NCBI RefSeq assembly: GCF_004349105.1
Contig: NZ_SMLB01000023.1
Location: 1 to 64,000, forward strand
DNA from: Jiangella aurantiaca
GTDB lineage: Bacteria; Actinomycetota; Actinomycetes; Jiangellales; Jiangellaceae
DNA: 64,000 nt
Reading direction: 5' to 3'
Of this stretch, positions 1-9,340 are shown piece by piece. A program made the position numbers and the translations under genes. Numbering within the stretch: position 1 is the stretch's first letter; each line of letters begins with the position of its first letter. Under the pieces are notes generated by a model. It did not search any database. It was not told the DNA's origin and saw nothing but the letters and a program-made list of their open reading frames with translations.

Positions 1-145
1 GCGGACCGCAAACCGAAATAGAGCCACACCCCACAAGCGGGATGGGCAGCCCAGAAGAGAGCGTCCCGCCGAGCGCCTGGACCGAGTCTGGCCGGACACC
101 GGTCCTACGGGAATCGTCTAGTAGCCCAGAATGATGCGGGCGTCC

Positions 146-2161
146 CTAGCCTGGAATGAACAGCGTGCCGCGTTCGTCGATGGTCTCGGCGGTGTCGAGC
201 CACATCGTCATCGGCACATCCCCATCGCGACGCGATGCTCGCGACCATGCCAGCTCCCCGCCGAGCCTGCCGAGACCGTGCGAAACCGCTTCAAGTACGG
301 CTACCAGCGCCCCCGGCCCGGCGTACATGCCTGCCTCGACGAACGGGTGTGAGTCCTGGGCGGCTTCGACTTCGGTCATGAGCTTCTGCGCCTGAACCGA
401 CTGGTGATGGTCGTCCGGGTCTATGCGGTCCACAGTCAGCACGTGGACCCGGCCAAAGCTACCCATGTTCACCAGCGCACCCAACCGCTTGGACCAAGTC
501 TGGTGTGCCTCGAAGCGCATGGTCTGAGCGCCATCAACGTCGCCGCCGGCTCGGTTGGCCTCTTCCCATGCTCTCTCGCGTAGAGCGAGTTGGTCGGCGG
601 CCGTTTCCAGATCCTCGAGCACATTGTCGAAACGGTCACGGGTTGAGATGCCAGCAGCGATGCGCAGCACCTCGAACGTCTGCCAGGCATCTTCGACCGC
701 GGTAGGCGAAAGCGCGAGAGTCTCGATAAGGAGCGGGCTGAGCTTCGCGTACAGCTCACGCCCCGCGGGCGCATTCTCGTAGTAGATCCGCTCCGGCTCG
801 TAGAACTCCGCCAGTGACATCCGCTCGTTCGATCTGTGAGGGTGCGTTGCCGTCGTGCGGAGCATCGCTTCGAGCTCCTTCCACCGGCCGGCGGCAACGG
901 CGGAAACGCCTGCAGCGTAGAACAGCCACAGCCCCGCTACTCGACGGACACTAAGCAGACGCATGAGCCCGCTGCCGCGGGACCTGTACGTGAAACGCTC
1001 GAGCTCCGGAGCCCACCACGAGCGCGTGCCGCTTCCGCCCCAGTACGCGAGTGTCGCTGTCAGTGCAGCCGGCAGGCGAACCGACTCCTCGATGCGCGTG
1101 AGAATCGCACCGTATCCGCCAACGTTCTGTTCGTGGTTGGATTCGTGGTGCAGGAAGTCCGGATGCTGATGAAGGTCGCTGAACGCTCTGGCTAGGGCAT
1201 CGTGCACGCCCACCGCCACCGTCCGCCCTGAGAGTTCGCGCTTCGCGGTCGCGACAGCGACCGGAACCGTCAGCGGATGAGCAGCCCCACGGGCGCGAAG
1301 CGCGGTGACCGCATCAGCCAGCCTGGCGAACGCGTCGTCCGCAGTTGTCTGCAAGAACATCCCGCGCTTGAGCTGGAGCAGTGCGCTTCCCGCTTCGCTC
1401 AGCGCGAACGGTTCGACCCATGCCAGCGGGTACCTCACGAAGTTGTGCCGTGCCTCGATGGCGGCACGCAGGGCGGTGTCGTAGGTGGCGGACCAGCCGG
1501 CGACTACGAGGCCGTAGTCGTCGAGGATGCGCTCGAGGAGCTTCTGGGTCTGCGGGGCATATGTCTCCAGTTCGGCGTCGGCGTTGAGCATCGAGTCGGG
1601 GTTCTTGTAATCGCCGTGGAGGTGGATGACGACGCAGTCGAGCTGGTGGAGTGGTCGCATCCCGACGATCTCGGACGGATGGGTGATGACGGTGGGTTCG
1701 ATGCCGGCTGTGCGGAGCGCTTGTTCGATGAGCCGGTCGAAGTTCAGGGTGATAATGACCTTGATGGCGCCGTCGGCGACGAGGCGGGCGATGCCATGGT
1801 GCGCGGCGGTGGGCTGCTTGAGACCAGCTTCGCGTTCTTCGGCGGTGACCTCGAAGTAGTTCTCGAGGAGAGCCTGGCGCAGAGCTGGAGTCTTTGCGAG
1901 CTTCTCGAGGAGCCGGCCGTAGGTCGGTTCGTCGCCGCGGGTGCGTTCCCACCACTTCTCCGGTGCTTCCTGCCCCAGGTCGACGCCTTCGGCGAGCGCG
2001 ACCTGGCGGCACAGATCGACCAGAACGCCCCACGCGACGGGGATGCCGGAGGAGTAGGACGCGCCGGCGCCGATGAGGAGCGCGTAGGCCCCAGGGTTGG
2101 AGTGGAGTGCGAACGCGAGCGACAGAAGGTCGTCCCCGGGGGTGGATGCTTCGGCGGCCAT
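146..2161 (-). CDS. SIR2-domain protein, probable antiphage NADase
   Basis: A 671-residue protein with an N-terminal SIR2-like fold. Visible motifs are GAGAS (residues 31-35, NAD-binding loop), TLNFD (138-142, with N140 and D142) and HLHGDY (180-185, with H182 as the expected catalytic histidine), followed by VVAGWSATYD. The remaining ~400 residues are helical and match nothing I know. In bacterial defence proteins this SIR2 version depletes NAD after phage infection; that role is inferred. The chosen ATG is at 2161; a TTG three codons upstream is also in frame. It stands alone, beside an IS21 element and 8 kb from a CBASS operon, which supports a defence island. No partner gene such as HerA or an Argonaute is adjacent. 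Confidence 0.8.
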   Translation of the reverse strand: MAAEASTPGDDLLSLAFALHSNPGAYALLIGAGASYSSGIPVAWGVLVDLCRQVALAEGVDLGQEAPEKWWERTRGDEPTYGRLLEKLAKTPALRQALLENYFEVTAEEREAGLKQPTAAHHGIARLVADGAIKVIITLNFDRLIEQALRTAGIEPTVITHPSEIVGMRPLHQLDCVVIHLHGDYKNPDSMLNADAELETYAPQTQKLLERILDDYGLVVAGWSATYDTALRAAIEARHNFVRYPLAWVEPFALSEAGSALLQLKRGMFLQTTADDAFARLADAVTALRARGAAHPLTVPVAVATAKRELSGRTVAVGVHDALARAFSDLHQHPDFLHHESNHEQNVGGYGAILTRIEESVRLPAALTATLAYWGGSGTRSWWAPELERFTYRSRGSGLMRLLSVRRVAGLWLFYAAGVSAVAAGRWKELEAMLRTTATHPHRSNERMSLAEFYEPERIYYENAPAGRELYAKLSPLLIETLALSPTAVEDAWQTFEVLRIAAGISTRDRFDNVLEDLETAADQLALRERAWEEANRAGGDVDGAQTMRFEAHQTWSKRLGALVNMGSFGRVHVLTVDRIDPDDHHQSVQAQKLMTEVEAAQDSHPFVEAGMYAGPGALVAVLEAVSHGLGRLGGELAWSRASRRDGDVPMTMWLDTAETIDERGTLFIPG

Positions 2162-2399
2162 GGCAGTCAACGTACCGACCGGTTCCGACAGAACCCCCCG
2201 CGGCAGTCGCCGTCAGGGACCGGCGAGCCGCACTTCCTGCAAGTCCGCCATGTCGACCCTGGGCGCGTAGGGCAGCGGGGTGTCATCGTAAGCACCGGAG
2301 TCCGACCAGATGTGCGAGCGGGATTCGCCGCTTTCGACGATGCTGCCACTCACGAGGACTCACGCACCACCGACCACTACGAGCGAGCTTGAGGCAACC

Positions 2400-2558
2400 T
2401 CGACCGCAACGGCGTCCACTTCCTCACCGCCTACGTCGCCGGCGTGGCTGCGGAGGTTTCGTCCGACACCGCTTGTTGGCGAGTTCTGACACCGCCGGGC
2501 ACGTGTCGGTGCCGCGGATGTTGGTTTGCGTCGACACCGCTTCCGCGCCCGACGGGTG
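2400..2558. repeat. Candidate IS21 outer end with repeated GACACCGC motifs
   Basis: Just beyond the istB stop the motif GACACCGC occurs three times (2465, 2488, 2533); two copies extend to CGACACCGCTT (2464-2474 and 2532-2542). Inverted versions (GTGTCGG near 2503, GTGTCAG near 2556) also occur. IS21-family ends usually carry several short transposase-binding repeats, so this probably marks the istB-side end. I found no matching inverted set beyond istA, so the exact element limits and any target duplication remain undefined. The rest of 2171-2558 holds no gene that I can support. Confidence 0.35.
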
Positions 2559-3338
2559 TCAGGTTGTCCGCTGCTTTGTGGCTTGGGCCAGACGGTAGGA
2601 GTCGGTGCCGGTCTCGAGGATGGTGCCGCCGAAGGTGAGTCGGTCGACGATGGCTGCGCATAGCCGGGGGTCGGTGAAGGTCTTGGTCCAGCCGCCGAAG
2701 GACTCATTGGACGCGATCGCGACCGAGGCCTTCTCCTCACGCTCGGTGAGGACCTGGAAGAGGAGTTCCGCGCCGCGGCGGTCGAGTTGCATGTAGCCGA
2801 GTTCGTCGATGCACAGCAGGTCGACGCGGCCGTAGCGGGCGATGGTCTTCGCCAGCGTCATCTCGTCGGCGGCCTCGACGAGCTCGTTGGCAAGCTGGGT
2901 CGCCAGGGTGTACTTGACCCGGTAGCCGGCCATGGCGGCCTCGGTGCCGAGTGCGATCAGCAGATGGGACTTGCCGGTGCCGGAGTCCCCGATCAGACAC
3001 AGCGGCTGTCCCTTCTGGACCCATTCGCACTTGGCGAGGGTGTGGATCACGGCGGGATCGATGTTGGGGTTGGCGTCGAAGTCGAAGGCCCGCAGGGACT
3101 TCTCGCGGGGGAACTTGGCGGCCTTGATTCGGCGTTCGGACCGGCGTCGGGCGCGATCGTCGCACTCGGCAAGCAATAGTTCGGCGAGGAACCCGCGGTA
3201 AGACATCTGCTCACGCCCTGCCCGGTCGGCGTAGTCGGTGAAGGAGTTGCGGATGGTGGGCATTCGCAGCATCCGGCACGCTTGGTCGATCGCGGCGTCG
3301 GCTGCTTCTTCGGTCATTCCACGGCGCTTGGTGGTCAC
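2559..3338 (-). CDS. istB: IS21-family transposition helper ATPase IstB
   Basis: A 259-residue AAA+ ATPase of the IstB/DnaC type. The Walker A motif GDSGTGKSH and the Walker B region DLLCIDELGY are visible, and the C-terminus (FGGTILETGTDSYRLAQ) is typical of IstB. It assists the IstA transposase in choosing the target and in strand transfer. It follows istA directly, its start overlapping the istA stop by four bases (ATGA), as usual in IS21 elements. Length and motifs look intact, so the element may still be active. Confidence 0.95.
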   Translation of the reverse strand: MTTKRRGMTEEAADAAIDQACRMLRMPTIRNSFTDYADRAGREQMSYRGFLAELLLAECDDRARRRSERRIKAAKFPREKSLRAFDFDANPNIDPAVIHTLAKCEWVQKGQPLCLIGDSGTGKSHLLIALGTEAAMAGYRVKYTLATQLANELVEAADEMTLAKTIARYGRVDLLCIDELGYMQLDRRGAELLFQVLTEREEKASVAIASNESFGGWTKTFTDPRLCAAIVDRLTFGGTILETGTDSYRLAQATKQRTT

Positions 3339-5011
3339 GGTGCGGCTCCTTCGTTCGGGGTGTCACGTCGGCTGGCCAACAGCTGGTCGTACTTCTCCAC
3401 GCTCGGCAGCGGCCGAGTGTCGGCCGGGATGTGGGCGCGGAGCCGGCGCTCGGTCAGCGATCGCACGGCAGGGATCTCGCCTTCTCCGCGTGCCCTGTCG
3501 CCGCTCATCAGGGACTGGTGGTCCGCTGTCGTGTCGTCGGCTCCGCCATCTGCTGTGTCGTTGTACTTGCGCGCTTCCAACGCGACAGCGTCCGCGGTGA
3601 GCGCGCCTGCACGCAGCGCCGTCGCGAGTCCGGCGACGACGTGGTCGTGTGGAAGGTGCCGGTGCAGCATCAGGACCTCAATGAGGGCACGGGTGCCGTC
3701 GGCGTCACCGTGGGCCTTGCAGGCCGCGGCCCACCAGGCGTCGTGAACGGGCGTGAACCGCCCGGATGCCCTGGCCTGCTCCAGCGCTTTCGCACCGGGT
3801 AGCGCGCCCGGTTTGCGGAGGAGGACCTCGAGATAGTGGTCCAGGTCGACCCGGGTCGAGCCCTTGGTCATGAGCCGTTCGTGGCGGGCGATCTCGGTCC
3901 TGCCGTCGAACACGACCAGGTCGCTGGCGTTCAGGAGCACCCGGGCTTGACGGCCGACCATGCGCGCGGGCACGGAGTACTTGTTCATCCGGACCGTGAC
4001 CTGGGCGTACCGGTCCACGCGCGGGGTGAACCAGCGGCCGGTCGCGAACGGCTCGGTCGGAAGGGGCGCGAGGAGTGGCTGCTCGGTGGCGAAGTGTTCC
4101 CCGACCGTGCGGGCGCGGGACCCGATCCGCCGGGCGTCGTCGGCTTCGTCCCAGGCGTCGACCATAGCGTTGAGCTCGGCGAGGGAGTCGACTTCTGGGA
4201 TGGGGACGAGGTGGTTGCGTCGGAACCAGCCGATCTGCCCCTCGACGCCGCCCTTCTCGTGCGCACCTTGGATTCCGGGCTGGCAATAGAAGGCTTCGAT
4301 GCCGTAGTGGGAACGGACGGCGGTCCACCTGTCGGCCTCGACCCGCTGGCGGGAGAACCCGATCACGCTCGCGACGGCGGCCTTGAGGTTGTCGTAGCGG
4401 ATCTTCCCGGTCGGCACCCCGCCGAGCACGTTGAAGGCGTGGACGTGACCCTCGAAGAAGGCTTCCTGCCCAGCCGAGGCACTGACCCTGTGCACGGCCT
4501 TGCCCGAGTAGGAGAGCCGAAGGCTGAACAGCGCGCAGGTTACGAGCTCGCCGCGCAGGTGGATGGCGACGTCGCCGAAGTCAACCTCGGCCTCGCGGCC
4601 CGGGAGGTGCTCTTGCGGGATGAACGCGTTGGCAGGTTCCCGTCCGACCTCGACGCGAATCTCACGGCGTCGGGTGGCGACGTACTCGCGGACCATCCAG
4701 TACGACACCACCCCGGCCCCGTCATGTTCGTCAAGCAGTCGATCGAAGATCCGCTTCGCCGTGTGTCGCTGCTTCCGCGGCGCGTCGAGGTCCGAGCGCA
4801 GCCAGTCGTCGATCACCACTCGGTACGCGTCAAGCCGTGAGCCGCGTTTGGGCGGTTGCTTTCTCTCCTTCGGCCATGCAGATTCCAGCGCCGCTGTCAC
4901 GGTTCGGAAGCCGACGCCGTGCTTGCGCTGCAGCGCGCGGTTGGACATCCCAGGTCGGGCATCCCGTCGGATCGCCGCGTACAGGTCGACCCGGGAACGC
5001 GGCTGCGTCAT
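3335..5011 (-). CDS. istA: IS21-family transposase IstA
   Basis: A 558-residue transposase with an N-terminal helix-turn-helix region (YAAIRRDARPGMSNRALQRKHGV) and a DDE/RNaseH integrase core. EVDFGD carries the first catalytic Asp, KIRYDNLKAAV the second, and the HEKGGVEGQIGWFRR segment the Glu. The C-terminal beta-barrel ends with the family-typical RALIEVLMLHRHLPHDHVVAG segment. I chose the ATG at 5011 (MTQPRSRVDLY) because the open frame upstream to 5134 looks non-coding. Full length for the family and apparently intact. Confidence 0.94.
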   Translation of the reverse strand: MTQPRSRVDLYAAIRRDARPGMSNRALQRKHGVGFRTVTAALESAWPKERKQPPKRGSRLDAYRVVIDDWLRSDLDAPRKQRHTAKRIFDRLLDEHDGAGVVSYWMVREYVATRRREIRVEVGREPANAFIPQEHLPGREAEVDFGDVAIHLRGELVTCALFSLRLSYSGKAVHRVSASAGQEAFFEGHVHAFNVLGGVPTGKIRYDNLKAAVASVIGFSRQRVEADRWTAVRSHYGIEAFYCQPGIQGAHEKGGVEGQIGWFRRNHLVPIPEVDSLAELNAMVDAWDEADDARRIGSRARTVGEHFATEQPLLAPLPTEPFATGRWFTPRVDRYAQVTVRMNKYSVPARMVGRQARVLLNASDLVVFDGRTEIARHERLMTKGSTRVDLDHYLEVLLRKPGALPGAKALEQARASGRFTPVHDAWWAAACKAHGDADGTRALIEVLMLHRHLPHDHVVAGLATALRAGALTADAVALEARKYNDTADGGADDTTADHQSLMSGDRARGEGEIPAVRSLTERRLRAHIPADTRPLPSVEKYDQLLASRRDTPNEGAAP

Positions 5012-5114
5012 CGGTGGCACTCCTGACGTGAGCACGCCGTGGGCACGACTTTCGGCACCGGGCCACCGCCCGGGAACGGTGACCGCATGCGACCACAGCC
5101 CGGAATCACTGGCC

Positions 5115-5420
5115 CTACCGAGGTGCCTGGTCATGTGCTGCGCAGGGCTTCGGTGGGCGGTACTGAGTCGGCCCGGAGTGCGGGGTACGACCGACGACGG
5201 AGCCGATGAGCAGCGAGTAGGCCAGGTCGAGTCCCACTGAAGCCCAGGTCAGTACGACGGCCCGGCCTTGCGTGGTGACGAAGACGTTGGTGACGAGCAC
5301 GCCCAGGATCAGGCCTGTGATGCCGCCGACGACATCAACCTCGACACCACCTGTCCGCCCCGTGTCCCTGGCGCGACGAAGATCTGCTTGCGCGGTGCCT
5401 AATCGGTCTTCCCGCAACAC
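5115..5420 (-). CDS. Possible small membrane protein, unknown
   Basis: An open frame of 101 residues whose middle has two hydrophobic stretches (ITGLILGVLVTNVFV and VVLTWASVGLDLAYSLLIGS) that would make two membrane helices. The N-terminal 30 residues are Arg-rich and may not be translated. I recognise no family. It sits between the IS21 element and the alpha/beta hydrolase, with no ribosome binding site I trust, so it may be a fragment left beside the insertion or a chance frame. Confidence 0.3.
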   Translation of the reverse strand: MLREDRLGTAQADLRRARDTGRTGGVEVDVVGGITGLILGVLVTNVFVTTQGRAVVLTWASVGLDLAYSLLIGSVVGRTPHSGPTQYRPPKPCAAHDQAPR

Positions 5421-5432
5421 CTCGCGGGCCCC

Positions 5433-6266
5433 TCAGCGTTCGCTGCTGAAGAACCGTAGCAACAGCGGGCCGACGGTCTGTGGGTCGACGACGTGATCCG
5501 GCCCCTCGAGGGTCTCCCGTTGAGCGTGGGGTAGTAGGTCTGCAAGCTCGTCGGCCGCGCGGTCGAAGAAGTCCGAGGGCAGGCCTGCCATGTAGGGGAC
5601 CGTGATCGGTCCTCCGGTGGTGACCAGGACCGGTTGGGTGACCGTTGCCAGTCGATCGGCCGGCAATTGGTAGCGGTTGAGGAAGACGCTGTCGTGGACC
5701 AGCGTGGGCGCGAGGGCGACCGAATCCGCCCAATGCGCCGTCTGCTTGCCTGCCGCTTTCCTGGCCGCGATGTTGTCGTCGGAGGCGCCGGTCACGCGCA
5801 TGAACAGTTCGAGAACCTCCTCGTCTCGCCCGGCGTCGAAGGCGCGTCGGGTGTCCGCGATGTACTCCTCGAATCGCGGGCGTATGTCGTCCCCGACCAC
5901 GTAGGGCACCTCCCACACGGCGATCGTGTCGATGGCTGACCCGGCCGCGGCGGCTTCCAGCGCCAGCGCGCCACCAGAGGACGCCCCGAACAGGTGTGCC
6001 GAGCCGCCCGCCTCCGCGATCAAGGCATCCAGGTCCTCGATCTCCCTTTCCACGGCGTAGGGCTCGGTGAAGCCGCTCGCGCCGCGTCCCCGACGGGCAT
6101 AGTTGTAAACCGTGAAGTGCTCGGCGAGAGCAGGTACCAAGGGAGCGTTCTCGGCTCCGTCGTCCAGTCCGCCGCCTACCAGGACGACAGCCGGGCCGCT
6201 TCCCTTCCGGTCGTAGGCGATGGCGGTGCCATCGTTTGATGTCACGCGAAAGGCCATCTCGTTCAT
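5433..6266 (-). CDS. Alpha/beta hydrolase
   Basis: A 277-residue alpha/beta-hydrolase fold protein. The nucleophile elbow GASSG (GxSxG) is near residue 93-97, the VVLVGGG strand before it supplies the oxyanion region, and a C-terminal GPDHVVD supplies the His. The family covers esterases, haloperoxidase-like enzymes and lactonases, and the substrate cannot be read from the sequence. It is the last gene of the minus-strand run padR / drrA-like / drrB-like / doxX-like / hydrolase, 27 bases after the DoxX gene, so it is probably under PadR control and may help in detoxification. Confidence 0.85.
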   Translation of the reverse strand: MNEMAFRVTSNDGTAIAYDRKGSGPAVVLVGGGLDDGAENAPLVPALAEHFTVYNYARRGRGASGFTEPYAVEREIEDLDALIAEAGGSAHLFGASSGGALALEAAAAGSAIDTIAVWEVPYVVGDDIRPRFEEYIADTRRAFDAGRDEEVLELFMRVTGASDDNIAARKAAGKQTAHWADSVALAPTLVHDSVFLNRYQLPADRLATVTQPVLVTTGGPITVPYMAGLPSDFFDRAADELADLLPHAQRETLEGPDHVVDPQTVGPLLLRFFSSER

Positions 6267-6293
6267 CTCACATCTCCGTTCGAGAGGTTTGTC

Positions 6294-6716
6294 TCAGCGC
6301 CTGAGCAGCGTGCCGACGACGGCCTCGGTGCGCGACCACCGCGCCCTTGCGATCACGGCCGCCACGACGAGACAGGCGAGCGGCAGCCAAGGGCTCTGCT
6401 CGAGCACGAACTGATCGGTGATGACAGCACCGGTCAGCAATGCCGCCAACCCGAGACTGGCCAGGCCCGCCAGAGCCGGGATCAGAAGTCCAACCCCTCC
6501 CGCGACCTCCAGCGCTCCGACCAGGTACCGGAGCCACTGGCCAGCCCCGATGTCGGCGAACATGTCCACCATGACCGGGTCGCCGGCGAGCTTCGAGATT
6601 CCGCCGCCGGCGATTATCGCCGCCAGGACGACTTGCAGAATCCAGACGCCGATGCTGCTCGCCCGCCCGGGCATGTGCGCAACGGTTTCCGAGTTGTTCT
6701 TGGGGATGGTGCTCAT
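6294..6716 (-). CDS. DoxX-family membrane protein
   Basis: A 140-residue integral membrane protein with four predicted helices (ILQVVLAAIIAGGGISKLAG, YLVGALEVAGGVGLLIPALAG, LGLAALLTGAVITDQF and LPLACLVVAAVIARA). The pattern GGGISKLAGDP followed by LVGALEVAGGVGLL is typical of the DoxX/DoxD-like group. The start at 6716 is supported by an AAGGAGAG sequence just upstream. Its function is unknown; DoxX proteins elsewhere act with quinone-linked or oxidative-stress proteins. It lies in the PadR-controlled exporter operon. Confidence 0.82.
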   Translation of the reverse strand: MSTIPKNNSETVAHMPGRASSIGVWILQVVLAAIIAGGGISKLAGDPVMVDMFADIGAGQWLRYLVGALEVAGGVGLLIPALAGLASLGLAALLTGAVITDQFVLEQSPWLPLACLVVAAVIARARWSRTEAVVGTLLRR

Positions 6717-6819
6717 GCGTCTCTCCTTGTCGTGTCCGGGCTTGGTACCGGTGATGGCGTTGGCCGAGTGGGCCGGGTTGTCGGAGTTGATTTCGACCAA
6801 GTGCTCGCGGTAGCGGGAT

Positions 6820-7662
6820 CTATTTCTTGTTGCGGTAGAGGACCATGGTGATGGGACCGAAGACCGCGACGAGAAGTACTGACGAGACGAGCACCCAGCC
6901 GATTTCCCCGGCGGGCACCGAGCCGTGCATCAGGCCGCGTACCACGGTCGCCAGGTGGGTGATCGGGTTGACCTCGATGACCGCCTGAAGCCATCCGGGC
7001 ATCGTCTTCGGGTCCACGAAGATGTTGCTCACGAACGTCAGTGGGAACATCACCATCATGCTGACTCCCGCCACCGAGTTCGGCGTGCGCAGGATCAGGC
7101 TGAGCATCGTCCACAGCCACGACAGGCAGAACGAGAACACCAGCAGCAGCGCGACCGAGAGCACCACGCCGACGGCGCCACCCTCCGGCCGGAACCCTAG
7201 GACCAGGCCGAGCATGATGACGATCGCCGACCCGATCGAGTAGCGCACCACATCGCCGAGCAGGGCGCCGACCAGCGGCGACGGTCGCCACACCGGAAGT
7301 GACCTGAACCTGTCGAAAACGCCTTTCTGGATGTCGGTGTTCAGCGTAATGCCGGTGTTCATGGTGATCATGACGTTCGCCTGCACCAGGATGCCGGGCA
7401 GCAGGAACTGCAGGTACTCCTGAGTCGACCCGGCGAGCGCGCCACCGAACAGGTAGGTGAACATCAGCGTGAACATGATCGGGAACATGGTCACGTCGAC
7501 GAGCTGCTCCGGGACGTGTTTGATCTTCAGCAAAGCGCGCCAGCCGAATGTCAACGAGGTGCTCACCGGACCGGGGCGAGACGGCCGCTCGCCGGCCAGC
7601 ACACTGCGCAGCGCGTCCTCGGTGACCGGCGCCGACGCCTGCTCCGCGGACATGGCATTCAT
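6820..7662 (-). CDS. ABC-2 type drug exporter permease (DrrB-like)
   Basis: A 280-residue ABC-2 membrane subunit with about six membrane segments. The family signature region [19 protein letters not shown]...[17 protein letters not shown] is clear, as is the late segment [24 protein letters not shown]. It pairs with the ATPase encoded just upstream, and the two genes overlap by four bases. Daunorubicin-resistance DrrAB pumps are the model; the real substrate is unknown. Full family length. Confidence 0.92.
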   Translation of the reverse strand: MNAMSAEQASAPVTEDALRSVLAGERPSRPGPVSTSLTFGWRALLKIKHVPEQLVDVTMFPIMFTLMFTYLFGGALAGSTQEYLQFLLPGILVQANVMITMNTGITLNTDIQKGVFDRFRSLPVWRPSPLVGALLGDVVRYSIGSAIVIMLGLVLGFRPEGGAVGVVLSVALLLVFSFCLSWLWTMLSLILRTPNSVAGVSMMVMFPLTFVSNIFVDPKTMPGWLQAVIEVNPITHLATVVRGLMHGSVPAGEIGWVLVSSVLLVAVFGPITMVLYRNKK

Positions 7663-8624
7663 GCGGCATCCTCCTCGGGTGTCTCCTCGGCGGCGTGTCC
7701 GGTCAGGGCGAGAAACACCTCGTCCAGGCTCGGCTGACCGAGCGCGAACTCGGTGACGTCGATGCCGCCGCGGGACAGCTCGGCCAGGGAACGGGCGACC
7801 CGCTCGGGGTCGGAGATCCGCGCGGACAGCGCGACCGGGTCGGCGGACGGCTCGACCTGCACCTCGAGGACGCCGGCGAGGACCCGCTCGGCCTCGGCCC
7901 GCTGCTCGGGCGCACGTAGCCGTACGTGCAGCGAGCCGGCGCCGACCGATGCCTTGAGCTGGCCGCTCGAGCCCTCGGCGACCACCTTCCCGTGGTCGAT
8001 CACCGCTATCCGGTCGGCCAGCTGGTCGGCCTCGTCGAGGTACTGCGTGGTCAGCAACACGGTGGTGCCCTCGGCGACCATGCCCCTGACGATCTCCCAG
8101 ACCTGGTTCCTGCTGCGCGGGTCGAGCCCGGTCGTGGGCTCGTCGAGGAAGATCAGTTCGGGGGTGACGACCAGGCTCGCCGCGATGTCGATGCGCCGGC
8201 GCATCCCGCCGGAGTACTTCTTCACCTGCCGGTCAGCCGCCTCGGCAAGACCGAACGCGTCGAGCAGGTCGGCCGCCCGCTCCCTGCCTCGGCGGCGTGA
8301 GTAGCCGAGCAGCCTGGCGAGCAGCAACAGGTTCTCCACCCCGGTGAGGTCCTCATCGACCGACGCGAACTGCCCGGTGAGGCCCACCCTGCTCCGCACC
8401 GCCCGGGCGTCACGCACGACGTCGTAGCCGAGCACTTGCGCCTCTCCGGCGTCGGGGCGCAGGAGCGTGGCCAGCATGCGGATCGTGGTGGTCTTGCCTG
8501 CCCCGTTCGGACCGAGCACGCCGTACACGCCCCCGGCGCTCACGGCCAGGTCCACACCGGCGACCGCGTGGGTCTTGCCGAAGCTCTTCTTCAACCCTTT
8601 CGTCTCGATCGCGAGCTTTCCCAT
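7659..8624 (-). CDS. Drug exporter ABC ATPase (DrrA-like)
   Basis: A 321-residue ATP-binding subunit. Walker A is GPNGAGKTT, the signature is [15 protein letters not shown], and Walker B is [16 protein letters not shown]. The C-terminal ~90 residues are the extra domain found in DrrA-type ATPases and end in [15 protein letters not shown]. It energises export by the permease encoded downstream. The gene starts about 45 bases downstream of a perfect palindrome (8670-8685) that is probably the PadR operator, so exporter expression is expected to rise when a ligand releases PadR. Confidence 0.93.
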   Translation of the reverse strand: MGKLAIETKGLKKSFGKTHAVAGVDLAVSAGGVYGVLGPNGAGKTTTIRMLATLLRPDAGEAQVLGYDVVRDARAVRSRVGLTGQFASVDEDLTGVENLLLLARLLGYSRRRGRERAADLLDAFGLAEAADRQVKKYSGGMRRRIDIAASLVVTPELIFLDEPTTGLDPRSRNQVWEIVRGMVAEGTTVLLTTQYLDEADQLADRIAVIDHGKVVAEGSSGQLKASVGAGSLHVRLRAPEQRAEAERVLAGVLEVQVEPSADPVALSARISDPERVARSLAELSRGGIDVTEFALGQPSLDEVFLALTGHAAEETPEEDAA

Positions 8625-8669
8625 GGGTTCGAGTCCTTCTCTCGGTGTTGCCGAACGGATTGGTTGAGC

Positions 8670-8685
8670 TAGTCAAGTTTGACTA
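8670..8685. promoter_or_regulatory. Candidate PadR operator 1
   Basis: Perfect inverted repeat TAGTCAA-GT-TTGACTA between padR and the exporter operon. PadR proteins bind short dyads of this kind and repress linked pump genes. A near copy lies 46 bases away. Confidence 0.65.
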
Positions 8686-8715
8686 CTTGGCCAGAGTACA
8701 CGAGGAGGAAACGTC

Positions 8716-8731
8716 TAGTCAAGGTTGATTA
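8716..8731. promoter_or_regulatory. Candidate PadR operator 2
   Basis: TAGTCAA-GG-TTGATTA is the same dyad as the site at 8670-8685 with one arm base changed. It overlaps the padR stop codon. The centres are 46 bases apart, which would allow two dimers to bind near the exporter promoter. Confidence 0.6.
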
Positions 8732-9322
8732 GAAGCGCATCTTGAGGGGATCGTGGACCGTTCGCCACGAACCCGGATCATCGGCCATGGTGTAGGCGCC
8801 CTCAGACAGTCGTTTGCTCAGGTTCTTCGCCCACTCCAGTTCGGTGCGTGCGTGTCCCGCCCACAGTTCGGCCTGATCGCGGACGTGTTCGGGAATGTCG
8901 GGGTTCGGGTTCTCCCACCCCTTGGCCTGCCCTACGAGCTCCGCTTCCAGGCGCGCGACCCGCTCGTTAACGTGCGCGATGGCATCTGTCCTGGTCAGCA
9001 TGGGCAACATGGCGATGGCCGCGTCGAGCATGGTGGGGTCATGGGTGCGCCGCAGACCGTCGCGGACCAGTTCGACTATCTCGTCACGTCCCCGAGCTGT
9101 CGCGCGGTACAGAACGCGCTCCGGCCCGGAGTTGCCCGGCTCGGCGTGTTCGGTGAGGAGGCCATCAGCCGCCGCCTTTTTCAGCGCGTGATAAATCGAG
9201 CCGGGCTTGATCTTGGCCCAAATCTCCGCACCCCAGCTCTGCAGTTCGGACCGCACCTGGTAGCCATGCGCGCCGCCGGAGAGGTGCACGATACCGAGTA
9301 CCAGGAGCTTCGTCGCCGACAT
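8729..9322 (-). CDS. PadR-family transcriptional regulator
   Basis: A 197-residue PadR regulator with an N-terminal winged helix (LLVLGIVHLSGGAHGYQVRSEL...GSIYHALKKAAADGLL) and a C-terminal helical dimerisation region (HVNERVARLEAELVG...RTELEWAKNLSKRL). I used the ATG at 9322 (MSATKLLVLG), which fits the family start better than a frame opening six codons upstream. It is encoded directly upstream of the drrAB-like exporter in the same direction and is expected to repress it. The two dyads downstream of it are the likely targets. Confidence 0.92.
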   Translation of the reverse strand: MSATKLLVLGIVHLSGGAHGYQVRSELQSWGAEIWAKIKPGSIYHALKKAAADGLLTEHAEPGNSGPERVLYRATARGRDEIVELVRDGLRRTHDPTMLDAAIAMLPMLTRTDAIAHVNERVARLEAELVGQAKGWENPNPDIPEHVRDQAELWAGHARTELEWAKNLSKRLSEGAYTMADDPGSWRTVHDPLKMRF

Positions 9323-9340
9323 ACGCCCACCTCCGCTCAA

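Noticed and set aside
1277-2392. Plus-strand frame of 371 codons over the SIR2 gene start
   Set aside because: It overlaps the conserved SIR2 motifs on the other strand and has no recognisable domain.
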